A stretch of DNA of 64,000 bases. Source: Ruminococcaceae bacterium AM07-15 (GTDB taxonomy: Bacteria > Bacillota > Clostridia > Oscillospirales > Butyricicoccaceae). The notes below the pieces were generated by a model. It was not told where the DNA came from, did no database searches, and worked only from the letters and a program-made list of their open reading frames with translations. Positions 18,332 to 30,341 of this stretch are shown here, piece by piece (positions within the stretch are counted from its first letter, which is position 1; every line of letters begins with the position of its first letter). Made by a program: the position numbers and the translations under genes. The DNA is taken from positions 75,584 to 139,583 of the forward strand of contig QUDE01000007.1 of the NCBI GenBank assembly GCA_003477405.1, written 5' to 3'.

Positions 18332-19255
18332 CTACTTTCTCATCTTCGGGTCGAAGGCGTCCCGCAGGCCGTCACCGATCCAGTTCATGGCCAAAACCGT
18401 CACCGAAATGGCAAGGCCGGGGATGATGGTCAAATACGCTTCCGATTGGAGATACTGCCGGCCCTGGCTGAGCATGACGCCCCAGTCGGGAGCTGCAGCA
18501 TCGGCTCCCAGGCCCAGGTAAGTCAGGCTGGCCGCCGACAAAATGGCGCTGCCCACAGCCAAAGTGGCCTGGATGATAATGGGGCCCATACAGTTGGGCA
18601 GAATGTGATTCAAAATGATCCGGGCATTGCCGAAGCCTGCCACCTTGGCCGACTCCACATACTCGGAATTCTTCACCGCCAGCACCTGGCCGCGGGTCAG
18701 ACGGGCAAACCGGGGCCAGCCCACAATGGCCAGAGCCAGAATGATGTTTCTTTGGCTGGAGCCCAAAGCAGCCATGATGGCAATGGCGATGATCAGGAAG
18801 GGGAAAGACAGCATGATGTCGGTCATGCGCATGAGGATGGTCTCCACGATTCCTCCGAAATAACCGCTGACAAGGCCGATGACGACACCGATGACACCGG
18901 TGATCAGCGCCACCGTCAGGCCGGTGAGCACCGAAGTGCGCCCGCCGTACAGCAGACGGCTCCAGATGTCACGCCCCAGGTTGTCGGTGCCCAGAATATG
19001 GCCTTCCGATCCGGGAGGTTTCAGCTGATTCAGCAAGTCCATATCCAAAATAGGATCATACTTTGTGAAAAGAGGAGCACCGGCGCAGAGAATGACGATG
19101 ATCAGCAGCATCACCAGTCCCACCACGGCGATCTTGTTTTTGCGGAATCTGCGCACCACATCGGTCCAATAGGTGGTGACGGGCAAGGATTCCAGACCGA
19201 TCTCCCCAGAGGCGCCCTTTTGCACAGGGTCGACTTTTTTCTTTTTATCCCGCAT
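18332..19255 (-). CDS. oppC: oligopeptide/dipeptide ABC transporter permease (OppC/DppC type)
   Basis: This is a protein of 307 residues with an N-terminal cytoplasmic stretch and an N-terminal transmembrane helix (IAVVGLVMLLIIVILCAGA). A membrane domain of about five helices follows. The conserved GTDNLGRDIWSRLLYGGR and the ABC-permease EAA-like loop (ESAKVAGFGNARIILNHILP) are present. The start follows AAGGAGG with good spacing. It pairs with the OppB-type permease encoded just upstream. Confidence 0.92.
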   Translation of the reverse strand: MRDKKKKVDPVQKGASGEIGLESLPVTTYWTDVVRRFRKNKIAVVGLVMLLIIVILCAGAPLFTKYDPILDMDLLNQLKPPGSEGHILGTDNLGRDIWSRLLYGGRTSVLTGLTVALITGVIGVVIGLVSGYFGGIVETILMRMTDIMLSFPFLIIAIAIMAALGSSQRNIILALAIVGWPRFARLTRGQVLAVKNSEYVESAKVAGFGNARIILNHILPNCMGPIIIQATLAVGSAILSAASLTYLGLGADAAAPDWGVMLSQGRQYLQSEAYLTIIPGLAISVTVLAMNWIGDGLRDAFDPKMRK

Positions 19256-19267
19256 AACAGGCCCTCC

Positions 19268-20230
19268 TTAGGATTTTTTATCCAGGCGAATCCGGGGATC
19301 CACCCAGGCATAGACGATGTCGATAAACAGATTGACCAGCAGATAGCTGATACAAAGCATCAGGGTGATGCCCTGGATCATGGGATAGTCACGCTTGGAG
19401 ATGGAGTTCATCATCAGCCGCCCTACGCCGGGCCAGGAGAAGATGGACTCGGTGACCACCGCGCCGCCCAGCAGGCCGCCCACTTCACCGCCAATGACGG
19501 TGATCACCGGGATCATGGCGTTTTTCAGCGCATGGCCCCAAATGACCACCCGTTCCCGCAAGCCTTTACTGCGGGCATAACGCACATAATCCTGGTTGAG
19601 CACATCCAGCATGCTGGAGCGGATCATACGGGTCTGAGTTGCCGCCATGCCCAAAGCCAGAGATGCGGCCGGCATGATGATGTAGCTGAGGAAGGTGCCC
19701 AGGCCCTCACTGAGTTCAGCGGAACCGGTGGAGGGCAGCCAGCCCAGACGCAGGGAGAAAAAGATCATCAGCACCAGGCCGAACCAGAACTTGGGCAGGG
19801 ACACGCCCACAGTGGCCAGAGCCGTGGCCAAAGAATCCCAGATGCTGTTGTGTTTGAGAGCGGCCAGAATGCCCAATGGAACCGAAACCACAAGGGCCAG
19901 CAGCATGGAGAAAGCGGCCAGTTTCAATGTGGCGGGCATGCGGGTCATCACACTGTCGAACACATCCTGGTTCGTGGCATAGGAGGTGCCCAGGTCGCCT
20001 TTACAGGCATTCACAACAAAATCCACATATCGGACCAAAAAGGGTTTATCCAATCCCCACTGCTCTTCCACCACCGCTCTCTGTTCTTCGGAGACGGTGC
20101 CGTCTTCTGTGCCCAGGATCAGGTCCACCGGGTCGCCGGGGGTGACATAGAGCAGAGAAAAAATGAGCAGAGAGATGATGAGCAGTGTGGGAATGGCTTG
20201 CAATAGTCTTCTCAGAATATAAGTCCACAT
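19268..20230 (-). CDS. oppB: oligopeptide/dipeptide ABC transporter permease (OppB/DppB type)
   Basis: This is a protein of 320 residues with six predicted helices. It starts with the family signature MWTYILRRLLQAIPTLLIIS and contains GDPVDLILG. The EAA-like loop (YVRYARSKGLRERVVIWGHA) contacts the ATPases. It follows the binding-protein gene after a 91-base gap holding a strong hairpin, and precedes oppC by 12 bases. Confidence 0.93.
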   Translation of the reverse strand: MWTYILRRLLQAIPTLLIISLLIFSLLYVTPGDPVDLILGTEDGTVSEEQRAVVEEQWGLDKPFLVRYVDFVVNACKGDLGTSYATNQDVFDSVMTRMPATLKLAAFSMLLALVVSVPLGILAALKHNSIWDSLATALATVGVSLPKFWFGLVLMIFFSLRLGWLPSTGSAELSEGLGTFLSYIIMPAASLALGMAATQTRMIRSSMLDVLNQDYVRYARSKGLRERVVIWGHALKNAMIPVITVIGGEVGGLLGGAVVTESIFSWPGVGRLMMNSISKRDYPMIQGITLMLCISYLLVNLFIDIVYAWVDPRIRLDKKS

Positions 20231-20252
20231 AGCGTTCTCCTCTTTACGAAAC

Positions 20253-20281
20253 AGGCCCTGTCAGGGTGCCTGACAGGGCCT
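20253..20281 (-). promoter_or_regulatory. 13-bp intercistronic hairpin between binding protein and permease genes
   Basis: The arms AGGCCCTGTCAGG and CCTGACAGGGCCT are perfectly complementary with a 3-base loop and no T-tract on the minus strand. In transporter operons such hairpins usually protect the upstream mRNA and give more binding protein than permease. That role is inferred here. Confidence 0.6.
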
Positions 20282-20321
20282 GCCCCGGTTCTCTCACGGT
20301 TGCTCTGACGGTTTGTTTGCT

Positions 20322-21980
20322 TTACTTGTGATTGACGCCCACATTGCGGAACTCGTTGCACAGGGAGCGATAGACGCTGGCCTGCTCAAAATCGGTAACC
20401 GCTTTGCTCACGCCCATCTGGGTGTATTCGAAATAGCCGAAAATATGAGGAGCATCGGCGATAAAGATCTCAGCGGCCTGGGTCTGCAGTTCGCTGCGCT
20501 CGTCGATGTCGATGGTCCGCCAGGCTTCATCCAGCAGCGCATCCACTTCAGGATTGGAATAGCCGCAGTTGGGGCTCATGGTGTCGCTGGTATGCATCAG
20601 GCGATAGGGGCCATCCAGGTTGGAATAGCCGCCCAGGATGTACATCTGCACATTGCCGTTCTTGATATCATCGGTATGAGTGCCCCATTCCACGGTCTGG
20701 GCGGTGCAATCCACGCCGATGGCCTTCAGCTGGGAGGAGACCACCACAGCCAGGTTTTCACGGTTGCTGTCGTTGTTGCCTACCTGGAGGGTAAAGCTGA
20801 GCTTCTGTCCGTCCTTGGCACGGATGCCGTCGGAACCCTTCTTCCAGCCCAGTTCGTCCAGCAGCTTTTCGGCTTCTTTGGGATCATACTCGATGCACAC
20901 GGCCTTGAACCGCTCCTCGTCGCCGCCGGGGCGTTCATAGGAGATGGGGCCGTAAGCCCGCTTGGCCAGGGTGACGCCGGCGTCATTTTTGAAGATGGCT
21001 TCCACAGCGCTGTTCATATCCACCGCCATGGTCAAAGCCCGGCGCAATTCGGCATCCTGGAAGAACTCATACTGACAGTTAAAGCCGATCCAGCGGTAAG
21101 AACCTACTTCCGAAGCTCTCAGCTCCAGATAGTCCTTGTTTACGATGTTGCCCACTTCGGTGGGAAGCACCGACAGAGACATATCGACCTCCTGGTTCTG
21201 CAATGCGATGGCGGAAACCGATTTGTCGGAGATGATCTTGAAGATCACTTTATCCAAAGCGGGTTCTTTATAGAATTCGTCGTTGCGCTCCAGCACTACC
21301 TGGGAGTCGATCACATGCTCCACAAATTTGTAAGCGCCCGAGCCCACCGGCTTGTTTTCAAAATCCCAGTTCTGCTCCACGGCCTGCCGGGGGATGATGT
21401 AGTTCTGATACATCTTGTACTCCCACAGCACATCAATGTCGTTTGTCACAAACTGAACGGTCTGCTCATCCACCACATTGATCTCTTTCAGACTGTTGGA
21501 CAGTTCGGTGTAACGCACCGAACCGTTGGCCGGGTCCAGATAGTACTCGTAGGAAAATTTCACATCTTCCGCAGTGACCTTGACCTTTTCGTCAAACAGG
21601 CCGTTGCCCGTCTGCCAATATACATCGTCACGGATCTTGACAGTCCAGGTCAGGCCGTCTTCACTGCATTCCCACTCTGTAGCCAAAGAGGGTACAAAGT
21701 TGGAATCCTGATCCATTTCCACCAGTGTGTGGTAGATCTGACGGAGGATATAGCCGTCGCCGTCGGAAGTGGTCTTCCAGGGTACCAGGGTGGTAACCGG
21801 CATGTAGGTGCCGATGACCAGCTCATTGGCGTCTTTCACCACTTCACCACCGGTGCTGGTTCCGCCGCCGTCATCGTTGTTGTCTTTCTGGTCATTGCCG
21901 CCATTTTTGGCGCAGGCGCTGAGCAACATCACAGAGGCCAAAGCCAGCGCAATCAGGGACATCCATTTTTTCTTCAGCAT
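20322..21980 (-). CDS. peptide-type ABC transporter substrate-binding lipoprotein (SBP_bac_5)
   Basis: This is a lipoprotein of about 552 residues. The signal peptide SLIALALASVMLLSACA ends in a lipobox with the lipidated Cys, followed by an Asn/Asp/Gly-rich linker. The rest matches family 5 solute-binding proteins (YHTLVEMDQDSNFVPSLATE, LRRALTMAVDM, KLLDELGWKK). The ATG at 21980 is preceded by AGGAGA; longer in-frame starts would put an unsuitable charged tail before the signal peptide. As first gene of the transporter operon it delivers the substrate, probably oligopeptides, to the permeases. The true ligand cannot be read from sequence. Confidence 0.93.
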   Translation of the reverse strand: MLKKKWMSLIALALASVMLLSACAKNGGNDQKDNNDDGGGTSTGGEVVKDANELVIGTYMPVTTLVPWKTTSDGDGYILRQIYHTLVEMDQDSNFVPSLATEWECSEDGLTWTVKIRDDVYWQTGNGLFDEKVKVTAEDVKFSYEYYLDPANGSVRYTELSNSLKEINVVDEQTVQFVTNDIDVLWEYKMYQNYIIPRQAVEQNWDFENKPVGSGAYKFVEHVIDSQVVLERNDEFYKEPALDKVIFKIISDKSVSAIALQNQEVDMSLSVLPTEVGNIVNKDYLELRASEVGSYRWIGFNCQYEFFQDAELRRALTMAVDMNSAVEAIFKNDAGVTLAKRAYGPISYERPGGDEERFKAVCIEYDPKEAEKLLDELGWKKGSDGIRAKDGQKLSFTLQVGNNDSNRENLAVVVSSQLKAIGVDCTAQTVEWGTHTDDIKNGNVQMYILGGYSNLDGPYRLMHTSDTMSPNCGYSNPEVDALLDEAWRTIDIDERSELQTQAAEIFIADAPHIFGYFEYTQMGVSKAVTDFEQASVYRSLCNEFRNVGVNHK

Positions 21981-22140
21981 AACCTTCTCTCCTATCTCTG
22001 TGTTCTCCTCGGCCCAGGTTGTCTCCCAGGCACTTCTTCTGCGGTTTTGCCTCCGTCTGGTCTTGCTCCATGCCTCCGCCCCCTTCTGTTCCTTTGCTTT
22101 CATCTGCTAACACTATATCTTTATGTCAGAGATTATCATA

Positions 22141-22184
22141 AACTTTACAAAAAATAAAGCCCTTTTTAGCAATTTTGTAAAGTT
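22141..22184. promoter_or_regulatory. inverted repeat between binding-protein gene and RpiR regulator
   Basis: AACTTTACAAAA (22141-22152) and TTTTGTAAAGTT (22173-22184) form a perfect 12-bp inverted repeat, 20 bases apart, in the divergent promoter region. A second, smaller repeat TAGTGCA / TGCACTA follows near 22209-22240. These are candidate operators for the divergent RpiR regulator. The -35/-10 boxes of the transporter promoter were not clear. Confidence 0.5.
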
Positions 22185-22287
22185 ATACAATATATCAAAC
22201 GGATTTTTAGTGCATTTTTAAATTTATTATTTTGCACTATACATTTTAGTGGAAAATATGCTATACTTTTCACAAAGAAAGGGGCTG

Positions 22288-23181
22288 ATGGGTTTGATCG
22301 ATCTTTCGGTTTTGTTCGACCAGAATTTCGACCCGGCGGATTGGATGCTCACCCGCAAACAGAAGCAGATCGTCACATATATACGCGACCATCCAGGGGA
22401 AGTATGCTATCTGCCCCTGAAAGAGCTGAGCCAAAAGGCAGGCTGTACCGAAGTGACCTTGCTCCGTCTGTTTCAGCGGCTGGGATTTGCCGGTTACTCC
22501 GATTTCCGGCGGGAATACCGCCAGTCCTATGAAGTGTTCCGCTCTCCGGAGAATATAGCCTCCACCCAGGATTTCCAACGCTCCCAGCAGCAGAACCTGC
22601 AGCTTCTGGGGCACATCTGCCAGCAGGAACGGCAGCATCTGTACACCTTTATGGACGCCATGGATCTGCGCCCCATTATGAAGGCGGCTCAGGCCATCCA
22701 CAGCGCCGATTACACTCTGCTCATGGGACGGGGCATCAGCCGTACCATGACGGAAGTGCTTTCCTATCGACTGGGGGTCCTGGGAGTGCGGGCTGTCGTG
22801 GTCAATCCCGAAGAGACCACCTCACTGGAAGGCCATATGAATACCATCGATGAACACACCACGCTGGTTGCCCTCACCTTCCCCCGGTATCTGAACGAGC
22901 TGGGAGCAGTCACGCAGCTGGCGGCGGCCAAAGGGGCCAAGGTGGTTGCCATCACCGATTCCCCGGCCTCCCCCATCGTTCCCTTCAGCCATACGGTGAT
23001 CTATTGTCCCATGGCCCGAGGTACTCTGTACAATTCTTTCGTGCCTGTGCTTACGGTGATCAACCTGATCGCCCACTCCATCGCCATCCAGCGGGGAGGC
23101 GGCAATCAGAGCCAGAAGCTGGAACGGCTTCGGCTTACTCTGGAAGGGACCCATCCTTCGGCCCTGGATGGTCTCCTATAA
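22288..23181 (+). CDS. MurR/RpiR-family transcriptional regulator with SIS domain
   Basis: This is a protein of about 297 residues. The N-terminal HTH_6 domain (LTRKQKQIVTYIRDHPGEVC, then LSQKAGCTEVTLLRLFQRLG) is followed by a SIS sugar-isomerase-like domain at about residues 120-260 (YTLLMGRGISRTMTEVLSYR, TTLVALTFPRY, KVVAITDSPASPI). I chose the ATG at 22288 after AAAGGGG, although the spacing is short; in-frame ATGs at 22249 and 22258 are alternatives. It is divergent from the peptide transporter operon and lies between two solute-binding protein genes, so it most likely controls one or both. SIS domains normally bind phosphosugars, which makes a cell-wall muropeptide or amino-sugar signal attractive but unproven. 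Confidence 0.88.
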   Translation: MGLIDLSVLFDQNFDPADWMLTRKQKQIVTYIRDHPGEVCYLPLKELSQKAGCTEVTLLRLFQRLGFAGYSDFRREYRQSYEVFRSPENIASTQDFQRSQQQNLQLLGHICQQERQHLYTFMDAMDLRPIMKAAQAIHSADYTLLMGRGISRTMTEVLSYRLGVLGVRAVVVNPEETTSLEGHMNTIDEHTTLVALTFPRYLNELGAVTQLAAAKGAKVVAITDSPASPIVPFSHTVIYCPMARGTLYNSFVPVLTVINLIAHSIAIQRGGGNQSQKLERLRLTLEGTHPSALDGLL

Positions 23182-23194
23182 CACCTGCAAACAA

Positions 23195-23238
23195 AAACCC
23201 GTGGCAGAACTTGTTCGTTTTGCCACGGGTTTGCTTTA
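23195..23238 (+). terminator. intrinsic terminator of the RpiR regulator gene
   Basis: There is a 12-bp stem (AAACCCGTGGCA / TGCCACGGGTTT), with a small inner inverted repeat, followed by TTTGCTTT. It lies 13 bases after the stop codon. Confidence 0.75.
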
Positions 23239-23260
23239 AAAATTGTTCGATATGGGAAAA

Positions 23261-23500
23261 CCCCCGGACTCTTGTCCGGGGGGCAAACTGTCCAGAAACC
23301 TACATAACGAAAAAAGATCATTTGCCCTACCCTTCACCAATCCGAAAAAAGCCACGACCTGTGCGTGGCTTTTTGCACTTATCAAGAGGCCAGTGTACGC
23401 CGAAGGCGTACATGCAGACCCTTGCAAAAACTCGAAAAAGTGGCTTTTACCACTTTTTCAACATGCAAAAACCCCCGGACCATCGTCCGGGGGTTTTCTT
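23261..23500. repeat. terminator-bracketed multi-hairpin intergenic element, copy 1
   Basis: Two nearly identical hairpins flank a core of about 189 bases: CCCCCGGAC/GTCCGGGGG at 23261-23282 (loop tctt) and again at 23472-23493 (loop catc). The right one is followed by TTTTCTTT. The core holds three stems: 23346-23374 (11 bp), 23394-23412 (GAA loop) and 23434-23459 (10 bp). The same core, about 70 percent identical, recurs at 43959-44143 with compensated stem changes. The right hairpin should end both the plus-strand transcript and the minus-strand binding-protein transcript. The core itself fits no RNA family I know, and short minus-strand frames through it look fortuitous. Confidence 0.75.
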
Positions 23501-23535
23501 TCCAAACGGGGTAGCGTTTGTTTTTTGAGAAAAGA

Positions 23536-25074
23536 TTACTCTTTCCAGCTGAAGTTTTCGATGCGCACATCACCGGCGCCGTCGATTTCCACATTCTCCA
23601 GGTTGGCGTTGTAAGCCCGCAGGTTCAGGGGCTGATACAGAGGCACCTGGGTGCAGATGGTGTTCAGCTTGGCACAGATCTCAGAGGTGATGGCCTCACG
23701 CTCGGCAGCATCAGCAGTGGCTGTGGCCTGGTCGATGAGGGCGTCGATCTCAGGATCGTTCAGACGGCTCTTGTTGGCAGCGTTGATGGACTTGCTGTGG
23801 TACACGCCGTTGAGGTAGGTGATGGTGTCGGCCATGGTGTAACCGCCGATGGCAGCCACATAGTTGCCTTCGGCCACGGTGCTCATGTAGGTAGCCAGGT
23901 CCATGCTTTCGATGTTGGCAGTCACGCCGATCTCAGCCAGGTTGGCCTGCACCACTTCGGCCGCACGCTTCTTGGTATCGTCGGAGCAGATGATGGGGAA
24001 ATCGATGCTGGCAGGATCCACGCCGGACTTCTCCACATACTCCTTGGCTTTCTTCACATCATAGCTGTCCACATTCTCAGTGCTGGTGCCAGGCAGGTTG
24101 GGGGGAACCTGAGTTTCGCCCACAACACCCAGACCATTCAGAGCAACGGTAACAACGCTTTCCTTGTCGATGGCGCAGTTCAGAGCATGACGGAAGTCCT
24201 GATTGTCCAGACCGGACACTTCGTTGTTCAGCATGATCCAGTTCATGTTGGCGGGAGTGTACTCCAGAACGGCCAGATCGGGGTTCTCCTTGATCCGATC
24301 CACATCCATGCTTTCCACTTCCATCAGCAGGTCTACTTCACCGGCTTCCAAAGCAATGGTCCGGGAGGAGCCTTCGGGAATGATCTTCCAGATCACATTC
24401 TTGATCTTGGGAGCGCCCAGATAGTAGTCTTCAAAAGCGGTGAACTCCAGCTGATCGCCCCGCTTCCAGTCCACAAACTTGTAGGGGCCGCAGCCGATGG
24501 GGTTCTCATTGAAGTCATTGCCGGCGTCAATCAGTTCCTTGGGAACGATGGCGTTGGCATGCTGAGTCAGGTTGAACAGCAGAGAAGCGTTGGGAGTGCT
24601 GGTGTGGATCCGCACAGTGTACTCGTCCACCACTTCCACAGACTCGATGCAGTCATTGTACAGAGAGCCGTCGGGGAAGGTCTTGCCATACTCAATGGAA
24701 GCCTTCACATCTTCAGCCTCCATGGTGGAGCCGTCGTGGAACTTCACATCCTGGCGCAGCTTGAACTCCCAGCAGGTGGGGTCAATGTTGGTGAAAGATT
24801 CCGCCAGATCGGGCTGGGGATTCAGGTCGTTGTCCAGACGCAGCAGGCTGGTGTAGTTGAGCAGGTTTACATTGTAACCGGCCGAAGCGTTGTGGGCGTA
24901 GGGGCTGACAGAAGGTGTCTCACCCATGGTTGCAACAATAATGGTGTCCTTATCATGGGTGACGCCGCCGCCACCGCCCGACTGGCCGGAGTCCTTGGAG
25001 CAGCCCGCTCCCAGACCGACCATCATGCTGCCCAGCAGCAAGCCGCCCAGCAGTCTCTTCATGGTGTTTTTCAT
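23536..25074 (-). CDS. second peptide-type ABC substrate-binding lipoprotein (SBP_bac_5)
   Basis: This is a lipoprotein of about 513 residues. The signal peptide LLGGLLLGSMMVGLGAGC has a lipobox-like end, followed by a Ser/Gly-rich linker. Family 5 binding-protein motifs include YTSLLRLDNDLNPQPDLAES and DFRHALNCAIDKESV. The ATG at 25074 follows GGAGG; upstream in-frame codons overlap the promoter. It has its own promoter and stands apart from the permease genes, so it is probably an orphan binding protein offering a second specificity to the neighbouring transporter. Confidence 0.9.
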   Translation of the reverse strand: MKNTMKRLLGGLLLGSMMVGLGAGCSKDSGQSGGGGGVTHDKDTIIVATMGETPSVSPYAHNASAGYNVNLLNYTSLLRLDNDLNPQPDLAESFTNIDPTCWEFKLRQDVKFHDGSTMEAEDVKASIEYGKTFPDGSLYNDCIESVEVVDEYTVRIHTSTPNASLLFNLTQHANAIVPKELIDAGNDFNENPIGCGPYKFVDWKRGDQLEFTAFEDYYLGAPKIKNVIWKIIPEGSSRTIALEAGEVDLLMEVESMDVDRIKENPDLAVLEYTPANMNWIMLNNEVSGLDNQDFRHALNCAIDKESVVTVALNGLGVVGETQVPPNLPGTSTENVDSYDVKKAKEYVEKSGVDPASIDFPIICSDDTKKRAAEVVQANLAEIGVTANIESMDLATYMSTVAEGNYVAAIGGYTMADTITYLNGVYHSKSINAANKSRLNDPEIDALIDQATATADAAEREAITSEICAKLNTICTQVPLYQPLNLRAYNANLENVEIDGAGDVRIENFSWKE

Positions 25075-25126
25075 CGAAAATGTCCTCCGTTTTCTTTGGG
25101 GGAAACTTCCCCCCGATTCCTTGTCT

Positions 25127-25155
25127 ATTATAGCCATACCCCTCTCAATGGGCAA
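25127..25155 (-). promoter_or_regulatory. promoter of the second binding-protein gene
   Basis: On the minus strand TTGCCC, 17 bases, then TATAAT. It lies about 53 bases upstream of the start codon. The remaining stretch up to 25390 is AT-rich and holds no other feature I can support. Confidence 0.7.
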
Positions 25156-25391
25156 CTATCCAGCGCAATATATCAATATTTTTCTTCTTTTTCCTTTGTT
25201 ATTTTTTATAATTTTGCAAATTTATAGCCAATTTTTCTTTTTCCTTTTTGTGCATATTTCTATGCATTTTGCTAGTTATTTAACAATTTAATCGTCATTT
25301 AATATCTTATAGGGCATTTTTCCCCATATATTACACATAATTTTAACATTTGTGAAATATTTCTTTTTTCTGCTTTATATTGCTTTTTCAG

Positions 25392-25428
25392 ACAAAAAAA
25401 AAGAGCCATGGCAAAAGCCATGGCTCTT
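25392..25428 (-). terminator. intrinsic terminator of tuf / end of the str operon
   Basis: There is a 12-bp perfect stem (AAGAGCCATGGC / GCCATGGCTCTT) with loop AAAA, followed on the minus strand by a run of nine T. It starts 19 bases after the tuf stop codon. Confidence 0.92.
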
Positions 25429-25446
25429 GAAAGAACAAAGAGTAAA

Positions 25447-26649
<1,203 letters not shown>

Positions 26650-26714
26650 TTGAACTCTCCTCCTTAATAGTGCGGTATTCTAAAAAGCATATTGAATCGC
26701 CCTGCAATAAGCCC

Positions 26715-26743
26715 ATTTTATCTTAAAAACAGCGGCAATGCAA
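26715..26743 (-). promoter_or_regulatory. internal promoter for tuf
   Basis: On the minus strand TTGCAT, 17 bases, then TAAAAT, in the 112-base gap between fusA and tuf. Extra transcription of tuf is common, because EF-Tu is needed in excess of EF-G. Confidence 0.6.
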
Positions 26744-26761
26744 TACATAAATTGCAAATAC

Positions 26762-28831
<2,070 letters not shown>

Positions 28832-28869
28832 CTAGTGCTCTCCTTTCCAAAAACGGTTTGAATGGCGGA

Positions 28870-29340
28870 TTACCATCTGAAGTGGGCGAAAGCCTTGTTG
28901 GCTTCGGCCATCTTGTGGGTATCTTCGCGCTTCTTCACAGCGCCGCCGGTTCCGTTGATGGCGTCCATGATCTCGCCAGCCAGACGCTCCTTCATGGTCT
29001 TCTCACCGCGGTTGCGGGAATAGAGCGTGATCCAGCGCAGACCAAGGGTCTGTCTTCTTTCGGGGCGCACTTCCATAGGCACCTGATAGGTGGCGCCGCC
29101 AACACGCCGGGCCTTGATTTCCAGGGCGGGCATGATGTTTTCCATGGCCTCATTGAACGCTTCCACAGGGTCCTTGCCGGTCTTTTCCTTTACAATGTCG
29201 AAGGCGTCGTAGACGATCTTCTGAGCAATGCCCTTCTTGCCATCATACATGATGTTGTTGATGAGCTTGGTCACGAGTTTCGAATTGTAAAGCGGGTCCG
29301 GAAGAACATCCCTCTTGGGAACAAATCCTCTTCTGGGCAC
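28870..29340 (-). CDS. rpsG: 30S ribosomal protein S7
   Basis: This is a protein of 156 residues, the usual length. It begins with the family signature [15 protein letters not shown] and contains [16 protein letters not shown]. The start is taken at the GTG at 29340, 7 bases after GGAGGG; an upstream in-frame GTG at 29358 would add six residues not found in the family and would sit before that ribosome binding site. It is a primary 16S rRNA binding protein and, in the family, a translational regulator of the str operon. Confidence 0.97.
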   Translation of the reverse strand: MPRRGFVPKRDVLPDPLYNSKLVTKLINNIMYDGKKGIAQKIVYDAFDIVKEKTGKDPVEAFNEAMENIMPALEIKARRVGGATYQVPMEVRPERRQTLGLRWITLYSRNRGEKTMKERLAGEIMDAINGTGGAVKKREDTHKMAEANKAFAHFRW

Positions 29341-29478
29341 TTTGCTTCCCTCCTTCACAGAATGATTTCATAGGTACTCAAGGGTTTTTTGAGCCCTTGT
29401 TGTGTGCCCTGCCGGATCTTCCCTTTTTACCGATCGTCATAGCAATAATCTATAAAAATCCATCAAAAGGTCAATCTG

Positions 29479-29505
29479 GCAAAGCTCACACGCTTTGCTT
29501 TTTTT
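29479..29505 (+). terminator. rightward-facing terminator-like hairpin inside the str operon
   Basis: The stem GCAAAGC / GCTTTGC with a 6-base loop is followed on the plus strand by seven T. It sits in the 181-base gap between rpsL and rpsG, which are transcribed in the opposite direction. It would stop antisense transcription rather than the operon. A smaller hairpin CAAGGG/CCCTTG lies at 29379-29399. Confidence 0.45.
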
Positions 29506-29521
29506 GGGTTATGCGCTTTTC

Positions 29522-29950
29522 TTACTTCTTGGCTGCGCCGGCCTTGGGCCGCTTGGCGCCGTACTTGGAACGGCTCTGCATACGGCCGCTCACACCCTGG
29601 GTGTCCAGGCTGCCGCGGATCACATGGTAACGCACACCAGGCAGGTCCTTAACACGGCCGCCTCTCACCATTACCACAGAGTGCTCCTGCAGGTTGTGGC
29701 CCACACCGGGGATGTAGCCCCAAACTTCCATGCCGTTGGTCAGGCGCACACGAGCCACCTTACGCAGGGCGGAGTTCGGCTTCTTAGGAGTCATGGTCTT
29801 GACCGTGGTGCAGACACCTCTCTTTTGAGGAGAAGACTGATCGGTAGTCATCATCTTCTTGGAGTTGTACCCCTTCTGCAGCGCGGGAGAATTGGACTTG
29901 TAGCTGACCACTTCTCTTCCTTTGCGAACCAGCTGATTGAATGTAGGCAT
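29522..29950 (-). CDS. rpsL: 30S ribosomal protein S12
   Basis: This is a protein of 142 residues that forms part of the decoding centre. [12 protein letters not shown] at the start, [17 protein letters not shown] and [20 protein letters not shown] match the family. The lysines in TPKKPNSA and RVKDL, where streptomycin-resistance changes occur in other bacteria, are unaltered. The start follows GGAGGTG. Confidence 0.98.
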   Translation of the reverse strand: MPTFNQLVRKGREVVSYKSNSPALQKGYNSKKMMTTDQSSPQKRGVCTTVKTMTPKKPNSALRKVARVRLTNGMEVWGYIPGVGHNLQEHSVVMVRGGRVKDLPGVRYHVIRGSLDTQGVSGRMQSRSKYGAKRPKAGAAKK

Positions 29951-30038
29951 AACGCACCTCCTTATAGATTATTGCTTTATGACACCCACCCCCGGAGAGC
30001 CTGGGCCCTCCGGGAGGGGAAAAAGCCTGAAACAGGTT

Positions 30039-30287
30039 TTATTCTTCCAGCAGCGCAACGGCCACGGCGCATCCCACATGGATGCCGCACACGGCGCCAA
30101 GCTGGGCCATGGTGGGAACACTTTCCACCGGCACAGACTGCTGCTGGCAAAGCGCGATAAAGGGACGGGTAACATGATCCTCGGCGTCCCTGGCCACAAA
30201 AGCCAGCTTCGCCTTTCCGGCGCTCACCGCCCGCTGGGACTGTTTGACGCCCACGGCCCGGGGGCCCTGCTGCAACACAGAGAGCAT
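30039..30287 (-). CDS. L7Ae/L30e-family ribosomal protein (YbxF/RplGB-like)
   Basis: This is a protein of about 82 residues, a short kink-turn RNA-binding protein. The segment RAVGVKQSQRAVSAGKAKLA and the pattern of alternating strands and helices ending in GCAVAVALLEE match the L7Ae-like protein found between rpoC and rpsL in Firmicutes. The second ATG (30287) is used because the first directly abuts GGAGG. Its location in the operon supports the call. Confidence 0.85.
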   Translation of the reverse strand: MLSVLQQGPRAVGVKQSQRAVSAGKAKLAFVARDAEDHVTRPFIALCQQQSVPVESVPTMAQLGAVCGIHVGCAVAVALLEE

Positions 30288-30341
30288 GTTCATCCTCCAA
30301 AAATACTCACGCAGTTAATTATTATATGCTATCTTTCCCAA

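Noticed and set aside
18281..22157. Long plus-strand frames opposite the transporter genes
   Set aside because: Composition typical of antisense frames (His, Gln, Gly rich). The minus strand carries intact ABC transporter motifs.
23236..23427. Minus-strand frame of 63 codons in the structured repeat, similar to one at 43431-44102
   Set aside because: The two translations are alike only because the DNA cores are alike. Differences between copies preserve stems rather than amino acids, and no ribosome binding site is present.
23283..23471. CRISPR-like or tandem repeat interpretation of the multi-hairpin element
   Set aside because: The hairpins within one copy are different from each other and no regular repeat-spacer pattern exists. 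No cas genes are nearby.
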